A stretch of 64,000 nt of DNA. Source: JADJLQ01 sp038251405 (GTDB taxonomy: Bacteria > Bacteroidota > Bacteroidia > Chitinophagales > Saprospiraceae). Position numbers and translations under genes: made by a program. The stretch is taken from the NCBI GenBank assembly GCA_038251405.1, contig JBBSBH010000014.1, forward strand, positions 1 through 64,000. Reading direction: 5' to 3'. Shown piece after piece: positions 57,131-64,000 of this stretch. Each line of letters starts with the position of its first letter. Position 1 is the stretch's first letter. The notes below the pieces were generated by a model. It did no database searches, had not been told where the DNA came from, and saw only the letters and a program-made list of their open reading frames with translations.

Positions 57131-57655
57131 TTAGTGAGGTAAGCTTCGCTTTATATTCGCATAGACCCATGTTCCAAATATAGCACTCAAAATGGTTACT
57201 GTGGTGACCGTGCTCCCAGCTCCGATCTGAGCGTACAGAGGACCCGGACATGCTCCTGTAAGCGCCCACCCAAATCCAAATAAAGTCCCTCCAATGATTT
57301 GTCCCGTACTGTACGGCCTCACTGGTAGTTGAATGGAATCCCCTTCGAATGTTTTCAATTTAAATCGCTTAATAATGGCTACTGCAATGATACCAGTTAC
57401 TACAGCTGATCCAATCACTCCGTACATGTGAAAAGATTGTAGCCTGAACATTTCCTGAATTCGAAACCAACTGATCACTTCAGATTTTACCAATATGATT
57501 CCAAATAAAATACCTGCCAATAGATATTTTATAAAAGCATGGAAAGGCTTTAATTCATCGTGACTGTCTTCTGTGGTAGTATTCAAAGAACCTACCTCAA
57601 AATCGGTATTTTCATCTACTATTTTAGTCTCCTGATCTTGTACTTCAGTATTCAT
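57131..57655 (-). CDS. YeeE/YedE family transporter, second half (PmpB-like)
   Basis: A 174-aa membrane protein with about four helices after a charged 35-residue N-terminus. GGTLFGFGWALTGACPGPLY carries the conserved Cys of YeeE/YedE thiosulfate/sulfur-compound transporters. It starts 3 bp after the stop of its partner, with which it would form one eight-helix transporter unit. Confidence 0.9.
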   Translation of the reverse strand: MNTEVQDQETKIVDENTDFEVGSLNTTTEDSHDELKPFHAFIKYLLAGILFGIILVKSEVISWFRIQEMFRLQSFHMYGVIGSAVVTGIIAVAIIKRFKLKTFEGDSIQLPVRPYSTGQIIGGTLFGFGWALTGACPGPLYAQIGAGSTVTTVTILSAIFGTWVYANIKRSLPH

Positions 57656-57658
57656 TTT

Positions 57659-58219
57659 TTAAAGATTTAAAATAATTGGTAATAATAAGTGAGTCATTAA
57701 AAAACCACCCAGCATAAAGAAAATAGTAGCGACTAAAGATGGCCATTGAAGATTGGCCAATCCCATAATAGAATGTCCGCTGGTACAGCCTCCGGCATAC
57801 CTGGTACCAAAGCCTACCATAAATCCCCCTACCACCATCATGATAAAACCTCTTACTGTAAATAGCGATGACCAATTGAATATCGCCTGTGGCCACTGCG
57901 TATTACCCACTGCAATTCCATACTGACTCAACGTTTGTTGAAGCTCAGGATTCACCACCATATTGGTTTTAGCAGTCAGAAAGCTGGCAGCGATAAATGA
58001 TCCAATTAATGCTCCGGCGGTGAAGAATAGATTCCACCGCTCTTTTTTCCAATCGTATTTAAAATACTCGAGGTTGGAAGGTACGGTGGCGGCGCACATA
58101 TGTCGCAATGAAGAACTGATGCCAAAAGCTTTATTTCCAAGGAAAAGTAAAAGAGGGACCATCAGTCCAATAAGTGGTCCTGCTACATACCAGGGCCAGG
58201 GAGAAAGTATTTTATCCAT
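57659..58219 (-). CDS. YeeE/YedE family transporter, first half (PmpA-like)
   Basis: A 186-aa membrane protein with about five helices. GFGTRYAGGCTSGHSIMG is the conserved Cys/His signature. In the family these split pairs move reduced sulfur compounds into the cell. No sulfur-oxidising or rhodanese gene is adjacent. Confidence 0.9.
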   Translation of the reverse strand: MDKILSPWPWYVAGPLIGLMVPLLLFLGNKAFGISSSLRHMCAATVPSNLEYFKYDWKKERWNLFFTAGALIGSFIAASFLTAKTNMVVNPELQQTLSQYGIAVGNTQWPQAIFNWSSLFTVRGFIMMVVGGFMVGFGTRYAGGCTSGHSIMGLANLQWPSLVATIFFMLGGFLMTHLLLPIILNL

Positions 58220-58291
58220 GTTAGAGATTAGTAGGCTAATTAAATTTCAAAGTACAATATTAATCAAATGTGAAATTCTTGATCTTGATTA

Positions 58292-58891
58292 TTAATGAAG
58301 GGCTTCATCAATACCTAATAATCCGAAAAATTCTGTCGAAGAGATTTCCTTTACTTCACCTGGTGCGAGGCTACCAAGATGAATATTACAAATCGAAACG
58401 CGAACCAATCGCAAACAGCGGTGCCTCAAAGCAGAAACCATTTTACGAACTTGCCTGAATTTACCCTCAGCCAGTGTAATGAGTAGCCAGGTATGGTCAT
58501 AGGCAGACCGATTATCCTGGGCATATGGATATAGATCGGCAGGGTAGGCTATTATTTCTGCAGCCAGAGGCTTGGCTAAATAGTATTCATTTTTTGAAAT
58601 CAATATTTGTACACCCATTCTTAGATTATTCAATGATTCGGGACTCACTTTGTGTTGGACCATTACTAAATATTTTCTTTCATGTGATTTAAGTGGATCA
58701 AATAATAATTTGGTCACCCGCTTATCCGTAGTCAACAGTAAAAGCCCTTCTGAATTTATATCTAATCTTCCAATAGCATGGATGCCTTCGGGAAATTCAA
58801 AATCCAGCGCACCTAATAATTTTACGGAATGCGAACTTTTAAACTGAGATACAACACCAACAGGCTTATTTAGTAAAAAGTATCGGTGCAT
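58292..58891 (-). CDS. RluE/RsuA-type pseudouridine synthase
   Basis: A 199-aa synthase modifying 23S rRNA or related RNA. The catalytic Asp is in GRLDINSEGLLLLT near 43; LLNKPVGVVSQF and GKFRQVRKMVSALRHRCLRL, shown within 20 residues, are family motifs. It lacks the N-terminal S4 domain, as RluE does. A TACTTTTG box ends 5 bp before the ATG. Confidence 0.93.
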   Translation of the reverse strand: MHRYFLLNKPVGVVSQFKSSHSVKLLGALDFEFPEGIHAIGRLDINSEGLLLLTTDKRVTKLLFDPLKSHERKYLVMVQHKVSPESLNNLRMGVQILISKNEYYLAKPLAAEIIAYPADLYPYAQDNRSAYDHTWLLITLAEGKFRQVRKMVSALRHRCLRLVRVSICNIHLGSLAPGEVKEISSTEFFGLLGIDEALH

Positions 58892-58896
58892 TAATA

Positions 58897-58904
58897 CAAA
58901 AGTA
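58897..58904 (-). promoter_or_regulatory. -7 box of the RluE-like gene
   Basis: The minus strand reads TACTTTTG, 5 bp before the start codon, with a TTG 16 bp upstream. A leaderless transcript is likely. Confidence 0.5.
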
Positions 58905-58988
58905 ATCAGTTGCTGGGATTCAATTTAAAGACTTATTTTAGTTTAGTATTTCACTATTACTCAAAATCAACTTTCAAATTCAAACTTG

Positions 58989-58996
58989 TAACTTTG
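58989..58996 (+). promoter_or_regulatory. -7 box of uvrB
   Basis: TAACTTTG, 7 bp before the GTG start of uvrB; the transcript would start at or within a few bases of the start codon. Confidence 0.5.
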
Positions 58997-59003
58997 CACT
59001 CCA

Positions 59004-61019
59004 GTGCCTTTCAAGCTTACCTCCAAATATCAACCTACCGGTGATCAACCTGAAGCCATTCGCCAATTAGTGCGTGGTGTGCGGGAGGACGATCGTAGTC
59101 AGGTACTTCTGGGAGTAACAGGAAGTGGTAAAACATTTACCATAGCCAATGTAATCCAGGAAGTGCAAAGACCCACCCTTGTCCTTTCACATAATAAAAC
59201 ACTGACTGCCCAGCTGTATGGTGAGTTTAGAGATTTTTTCCCTGATAATGCAGTAGAATACTTTGTATCCTATTACGATTATTATCAGCCCGAGGCATAT
59301 ATCAGTGTGAGTGATACTTTCATTGAAAAAGACCTGGCTATAAATGAAGAAATTGACAAACTACGACTGAGAGCAACTTCCACACTCTTATCAGGTCGCA
59401 GGGATATTATACTGGTGGCCTCTGTATCGTGCATCTTTGGAATGGGAAATCCGGAAGACTACAAAGGCGGTATCATCAGAATAGAAAAAGGTCAGAAAAT
59501 CTCCCGAAATTCTTTCCTGCACAATCTGGTACAAAGCCTTTACTCTCGCACCGATATAGATCTCACGCGTGGGCGCTTTCGCGTGCGAGGTGACACCGTA
59601 GATATTTACCTTCCTTATGTAGACTATGGCTATAGGGTGATTTTCTTTGGCGATGAAATAGAGACCATTGAGCAGATTGAAATAGAGAGTGGTAAGCGGA
59701 TTGAATCCATGGAAAATGCAGCGATATTCCCTGCCAATCTCTATGTGGCTCCGCGGGATAGACTCAAATATATTATCAGAGACATAGAAGATGAATTGCA
59801 TGAGCATGAAAAATTTTTCCAGGCGGAAGGCAGATATCTGGAAGCAAAACGCATTCATGAACGGGTAAATTTTGACCTCGAAATGATTCGCGAACTGGGG
59901 TATTGTGGTGGTATAGAAAACTATTCCAGGTTTTTTGACGGCAGACCACAGGGCACGAGGCCTTTTTGTTTATTAGATTATTTCCCGGAAGATTATTTGA
60001 TGGTGATCGATGAAAGCCATGCCACCCTACCCCAAGTAAGAGGCATGTGGGGTGGTGATCGTGCGCGTAAACTCAACCTGGTTAACTTTGGATTTAGATT
60101 GCCTTCCGCCATAGATAACCGACCTTTAAATTTTGATGAATTTCAAGGCCTGGTGAATCAGGTCATTTTCGTAAGTGCTACTCCCGGAGATTATGAATTA
60201 GAACAAACTCAGGGAGAAGTAGTGGAGCAGATCGTTCGTCCAACAGGTTTATTAGATCCTCCTATTGAGGTGCGACCAAGCCTTAATCAAATAGACGACC
60301 TCATGGATGAAATCATGCAGCGGATAGCTAAAGGAGAGCGTACATTAATCACTACACTTACTAAGCGTATGGCCGAGGAACTCTCCAAGTACTTAGCAAA
60401 GCTCAATATCAATAGCAAATACATTCACTCAGAAGTACTCACGATGGATCGGGTGGAGATCCTGCGTGATTTGAGACTTGGAAATTTTGATGTTTTGGTT
60501 GGTGTAAACTTATTACGAGAGGGACTTGACCTTCCAGAAGTCTCTTTAGTCGCAATTCTCGATGCCGACAAAGAAGGATTTCTGCGCAATGCGCGATCAC
60601 TCACTCAGACTGCAGGTCGTGCTGCCCGGAATATTAATGGTAAGGTAATTTTCTATGCTGATAAAATTACGGATAGCATGCAGCGCACCATCGATGAGAC
60701 GGAGCGAAGGCGTGTAAAACAAATGGCGTATAATGAAGAATACGGGATTACTCCGCTTTCATTGGCAAAGTCAAGGGATGAAATAATGAACCAAAGATCT
60801 ATCCTTGATATTAGAGGTAAAACGAAGGCATATATCGAGCCTGGTGAATCAAACCTTATAGCAGCCGATCCTGTGATTGCTTACCTGGGGAAAGATGAAA
60901 TAGAAAAACTCATTGCGGAGACTGAAAAGAAAATGAAAGCAGCGGCAAAAGATCTCGACTTTATATCAGCAGCTCAATATCGGGATGAAATGCTCGCTTT
61001 GAAAAAGAAACTGGCATGA
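59004..61019 (+). CDS. uvrB: Excinuclease ABC subunit B
   Basis: Nucleotide-excision-repair helicase-like subunit, 671 aa. Walker A GVTGSGKT (37-44), the beta-hairpin YYDYYQPEAY near 92, DESHATLPQVRGM near 338, motif VI QTAGRAARN near 533 and the C-terminal UVR motif (AKDLDFISAAQYRDEM) are all there. The start is GTG: no in-frame ATG precedes it and MPFKLTSKYQPTGDQPEAI matches the family N-terminus exactly. Confidence 0.98.
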   Translation: MPFKLTSKYQPTGDQPEAIRQLVRGVREDDRSQVLLGVTGSGKTFTIANVIQEVQRPTLVLSHNKTLTAQLYGEFRDFFPDNAVEYFVSYYDYYQPEAYISVSDTFIEKDLAINEEIDKLRLRATSTLLSGRRDIILVASVSCIFGMGNPEDYKGGIIRIEKGQKISRNSFLHNLVQSLYSRTDIDLTRGRFRVRGDTVDIYLPYVDYGYRVIFFGDEIETIEQIEIESGKRIESMENAAIFPANLYVAPRDRLKYIIRDIEDELHEHEKFFQAEGRYLEAKRIHERVNFDLEMIRELGYCGGIENYSRFFDGRPQGTRPFCLLDYFPEDYLMVIDESHATLPQVRGMWGGDRARKLNLVNFGFRLPSAIDNRPLNFDEFQGLVNQVIFVSATPGDYELEQTQGEVVEQIVRPTGLLDPPIEVRPSLNQIDDLMDEIMQRIAKGERTLITTLTKRMAEELSKYLAKLNINSKYIHSEVLTMDRVEILRDLRLGNFDVLVGVNLLREGLDLPEVSLVAILDADKEGFLRNARSLTQTAGRAARNINGKVIFYADKITDSMQRTIDETERRRVKQMAYNEEYGITPLSLAKSRDEIMNQRSILDIRGKTKAYIEPGESNLIAADPVIAYLGKDEIEKLIAETEKKMKAAAKDLDFISAAQYRDEMLALKKKLA

Positions 61020-61140
61020 TTCAGGTTTCCCCCACCCTGGTTTTATAACTAATTCATCAAACAATAATCCATTTTTTACAAAGTACTCATTTACTCGTTA
61101 GAATATCTTCTTCTGCGAAGATTTCTTACAAGGCTTTCAC

Positions 61141-61148
61141 TATATTTG
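61141..61148 (+). promoter_or_regulatory. -7 box of the GntP permease gene
   Basis: TATATTTG, 7 bp before the ATG at 61156; again a nearly leaderless arrangement. Confidence 0.45.
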
Positions 61149-61155
61149 GTTTATT

Positions 61156-62466
61156 ATGATTCTAATAGTTTTATTGATATTGGCCGTACTGATATTATTA
61201 ATTATCTGGGCCAAGATTCATCCGTTTATTGCCTTTTTGATTGTATCTGTTTTGGCGGCTTTAGTATTAGGGATGGATACTGTAGCTATTGGCAAAGCGC
61301 TTGAAAAAGGTGTTGGTGGCATATTAGGTCCGGTATTTTCAGTGGTGATCCTGGGTGCTATGTTAGGAAAAATTATTGCTTCCAGTGGAGCCGCACAAAA
61401 AATTTCAGAATCTTTAGTAGGCCTATTTGGTGAAAAGAATTTGCCATGGGCATTAGCACTCACTGGATTTGTAGTGGGGATCCCATTGTTTTATAATGTT
61501 GGATTCATTTTATTAGTACCCTTGATTTATGCATTGGGTCAGCGTTATAATTTACCACTGGTATTTATGGCTGTCGCTCTTTGCTCGTCACTTTCTGTCA
61601 CCCATGGATTTTTACCTCCGCATCCATCACCTACTGCTATAGTGCCCATGATGCATGCCAATATTGGTCAAACATTGATCTATGGATTGATTGCATCTAT
61701 ACCGGTGATATTAGTGGCAGGTCCATTATTTGCAAAATCAGTAAGACATATTCAAGGCTCGCCACTCGAAAGTCTCAAAGTGCGCCTTTTTGAAAACCAT
61801 GAAATGCCACCTGCTCTACATTGCTATATTGCTGCACTATTACCAGTAGTGTTATTGGCCTTAGGTACCTGGCTCACTAACGTTACTACGGCAGGTACTC
61901 TCGGTTTCAAAGTAGCTGGTATTATTTCTGATGCCAATATTGTAATGATTATCTCTCTTTTCGTTGCCTATTTTTTATTGGGGACCAATAGAGGAGAGCC
62001 ATTAAAAAAATTGATTTCTGAAGGGATTGAAGCTTCCAAAGATGTATTCCCCATTATTATGATCATCGCCGGCGCAGGAGCATTGAAAGAAATATTTATA
62101 AGTGCTGGCATCAGTGACCAGATAGGTGTATTGGTAAAAAGCTCTAGTATGTCTCCCCTGATAACGGGCTGGTTGATTGCAGCTATCATCAGACTAGCTT
62201 TGGGTAGTGCTACTGTGGCAGGTCTTACTGCGGCAGGATTGATAGCTCCGGGAATTGATCCCACAGTAGTGAACCCTAATCTAATGGTACTCGCCGTAGG
62301 AGCAGGTAGTTTAATGTTTTCCCATGTAAATGATACCGGATTTTGGATGTTTAAGGAATATTTCAATTTGAATATAAAAGACACGATCAGATCCTGGTCG
62401 CTGATGGAAACGGTAGTGAGTGTGGTAGGTCTCGCCGTAATATTAGTATTGGATATATTTGTCTGA
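61156..62466 (+). CDS. Gluconate:H+ symporter, GntP family
   Basis: A 436-aa inner-membrane permease with about 12 to 14 hydrophobic segments. HPFIAFLIVSVLAALVLGMD near the N-terminus, VGIPLFYNVGFILLVPLIYA near 107 and THGFLPPHPSPTAIV near 149 are GntP signatures. The family imports gluconate and related sugar acids. It overlaps no gene; the cysteine-cluster gene starts 5 bp after it. Confidence 0.93.
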   Translation: MILIVLLILAVLILLIIWAKIHPFIAFLIVSVLAALVLGMDTVAIGKALEKGVGGILGPVFSVVILGAMLGKIIASSGAAQKISESLVGLFGEKNLPWALALTGFVVGIPLFYNVGFILLVPLIYALGQRYNLPLVFMAVALCSSLSVTHGFLPPHPSPTAIVPMMHANIGQTLIYGLIASIPVILVAGPLFAKSVRHIQGSPLESLKVRLFENHEMPPALHCYIAALLPVVLLALGTWLTNVTTAGTLGFKVAGIISDANIVMIISLFVAYFLLGTNRGEPLKKLISEGIEASKDVFPIIMIIAGAGALKEIFISAGISDQIGVLVKSSSMSPLITGWLIAAIIRLALGSATVAGLTAAGLIAPGIDPTVVNPNLMVLAVGAGSLMFSHVNDTGFWMFKEYFNLNIKDTIRSWSLMETVVSVVGLAVILVLDIFV

Positions 62467-62471
62467 TAATA

Positions 62472-62948
62472 ATGATGGATCCAAAGAAAATTTATGATCA
62501 CTTTGAAAAAAATAAAGGGGTCTATAAAAAAACACTGGATCGCGTTTCCTTAAAAAAGGCCATTCCGTTTTTAGAAGAATTTACTGAAACAGCATATCAA
62601 AAAAATAATTGCCTGGAATGTGCAGGTTGCTGTAAAAACTACAGTCCCCGGTTTAAAGCTCCTGACATCAAACGCATCAGCAAGTATATCGGCATGAAAG
62701 AAACAGAAATGATGGACAAATTCCTCCACCGGGATGACGAGGGCGACTATGTATTGAATGAAAAGCCCTGTACTTTTTTAAACCAGGACAATACCTGTAG
62801 TATCTATGAAGTAAGGCCTTCCGATTGTGCCCGATTTCCCTATACGGATGAAGATGTCTTTTTAAAACGGAAGGATTTGACTATTAAAAATGCATCATTT
62901 TGTGTGATAGCTCAGCATGTTTTGGAGCGACTGAAAGATGTAAAATGA
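62472..62948 (+). CDS. YkgJ-family cysteine-cluster protein
   Basis: A 158-aa protein with a Cys cluster C47LECAGCC54 and a second set in CTFLNQDNTCSIYEVRPSDC, the YkgJ/CxxCxxCC zinc- or iron-binding pattern. Function of the family is not settled. The start may be 62472 or the next codon. Cotranscription with the GntP gene is likely. Confidence 0.88.
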   Translation: MMDPKKIYDHFEKNKGVYKKTLDRVSLKKAIPFLEEFTETAYQKNNCLECAGCCKNYSPRFKAPDIKRISKYIGMKETEMMDKFLHRDDEGDYVLNEKPCTFLNQDNTCSIYEVRPSDCARFPYTDEDVFLKRKDLTIKNASFCVIAQHVLERLKDVK

Positions 62949-62976
62949 GATTGTTTATTGATGACTTGTCAATAAA

Positions 62977-63800
62977 TACCGATCAAGTGTCATAGACAAG
63001 CAAGCTTTCCTAACAGGGGATTTTATTCCTTGGTGAAAAAACTGATAAATAGGAGAGCCGTAGCTCGATACATATAATTAGATCGCTCTTTAAAATCCTA
63101 TAGTTAGAAAAAACCTGAAGTTGTAAATACCGCTCAAGTGCCATAGGCACGCAACCTATACTAACCACGGATTTTAATCCGTGGTGGAAAAACTGATAAT
63201 GGGAGATCCGTAGGCTCGATACATATAATTAATTAAATCGCTCTAAAAATTCAATTTAGACTCTACCCTCTGGTTGAAACCTTGGGTTAATAAACGAGCC
63301 GAGCCTATGGTTCTTTAAAATCCTATAGTTAGAAAAAACCCGAAGTTGTAAATACCGCTCAAGTGCCATAAGCACGCAACCTATACTAACCACGGATTTT
63401 AATCCGTGGTGGAAAGACAGATAATGGGAGATCCGTAGGATCGATACATGTAATTAAATCGCTCTAAAAATTCAATTTAGACTCTACCCTCTGGTTGAAA
63501 CCTTGAGTTAATAAACGAGCCGAGCCTATGGTTCTTTAAAATCCTATAGTTAGAAAAAATCTGAAATCGTAAATACCACTCAAGTGCCATAGGCACGCAA
63601 CCTATACTAACCACGGATTTTAATCCGTGGTGGAAAGACTGATAATGGGAGATCCGTAGGATCGATACATATAATTAAATCGCTCTAAAAATTCAATTTA
63701 GACTCTACCCTCTGGTTTACCCATGAATTTAATAAACGAGTCGAACTAAGTTAAATTAAGGGGGAGTAAAACTTGAAACTCAAACCCTCGGGTTAAACCT
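62977..63800. repeat. Tandem array of composite hairpin units, 221-225 bp period
   Basis: Three good units begin at 63095, 63320 and 63541 with ATCCTATAGTTAG; a decayed one covers 62977-63094. Each carries GTGCCATAGGCAC (one copy with a change to ATAAGCAC), the perfect stem CCACGGATTTTAATCCGTGG, a GATCCGTAGGATC or similar hairpin, an ACCCTCTGGTT...GGTT element, and GAGCCTATGGTTC. Two copies of the GATCC hairpin differ from GAGCC/GGCTC by paired changes, so the stem is kept. No ORF. The array separates the convergent YkgJ and DUF5916 genes. Confidence 0.88.
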
Positions 63801-63849
63801 TGAAGTTAGAAACAACCTAAAGTTGTACTTGAAATTCAAATTTAATCCT

Positions 63850-64000
63850 CTACACCGTCAACCAATAATTCAATTTCAACACCAAAGCTCTATTCCTATT
63901 CTTGAAAGTATCAGTGAAGTAGTTATCGCTGTATACAATGAAGAGATCAGACATGGGTTTATATCGCCACTGCACGCGGCTATTGATATTGAAATTATTA
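63850..64000 (-). CDS. DUF5916-domain protein, C-terminal end only
   Basis: The minus strand reads NINSRVQWRYKPMSDLFIVY, then SDNYFTDTFKNRNRALVLKL and NYWLTV-stop, the usual end of the outer-membrane beta-barrel-like DUF5916 domain in Bacteroidota (often with an N-terminal CBM9-like domain). The rest lies beyond the window. Only about 50 residues are seen. Confidence 0.75.
   Translation of the reverse strand, partial: NNFNINSRVQWRYKPMSDLFIVYSDNYFTDTFKNRNRALVLKLNYWLTV

Noticed and set aside
62977..63800. CRISPR or coding tandem repeat
   Set aside because: Units are about 220 bp, contain stops in all frames and have no spacers; the pattern is one of hairpins.

Overview
The window looks like a chromosomal segment of a member of the Bacteroidota, possibly Saprospiraceae-like; the family-level placement is inference. 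Visible evidence is two SusC/SusD outer-membrane pairs, many lipoproteins with a Cys lipobox, scarce Shine-Dalgarno sequences, promoter boxes of the TAnnTTTG type, and AT-rich intergenic DNA full of short palindromes. About 45 intact protein genes are supported, with several decayed ones. I see no rRNA, tRNA or CRISPR array.

Left part (0-11.3 kb): a secreted GH65-type hydrolase, an M48 metalloprotease lipoprotein, a small membrane protein, a GH20-type hydrolase and pdxH on the + strand. On the - strand follow an AraC regulator, a HAD phosphatase-like gene, recA, a short ssb, a four-helix-bundle (S23) gene flanked by AATCGTAA-type microrepeats, and a secreted SnoaL-like protein.

Accessory island (about 11.4-18.1 kb): a tyrosine-recombinase remnant, an 893-aa SMEK-domain/STAND NTPase with TPR-like repeats (the best candidate here for an undescribed antiphage gene), an IS110 transposase in three broken frames, a Pif1/RecD-like helicase with a coiled-coil tail, and a large attC-like inverted repeat plus other palindromes.

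Catabolic locus (18.4-34.9 kb, all +): SusC, SusD, two tandem Tat-exported GHL6-like proteins, a propeller lipoprotein, a YhcH-family lipoprotein, glycerate 2-kinase, an LctP-type lactate/glycolate permease and malate synthase. It looks like one transcription unit or regulon joining glycan capture to C2/C3 acid metabolism. A decayed type III restriction gene and a TfoX-like protein follow.

Right part (36-64 kb): a second SusC/SusD pair, a THUMP-type RNA methyltransferase, an amidase, a hicBA toxin-antitoxin pair, a tandem DUF1080 protein, a small membrane protein, a GT2 glycosyltransferase, a tetR-tolC-adaptor-RND efflux operon with a clear operator palindrome, a PfkB kinase, a TMEM175-like channel, recO, a YeeE/YedE pair, an RluE-like pseudouridine synthase, uvrB, a GntP permease, a YkgJ-type cysteine-cluster protein and, at the edge, the C-terminus of a DUF5916 protein. 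Two intergenic islands (46.2-46.9 and 63.0-63.8 kb) consist of tandem units of 220-237 bp, each made of several short hairpins.
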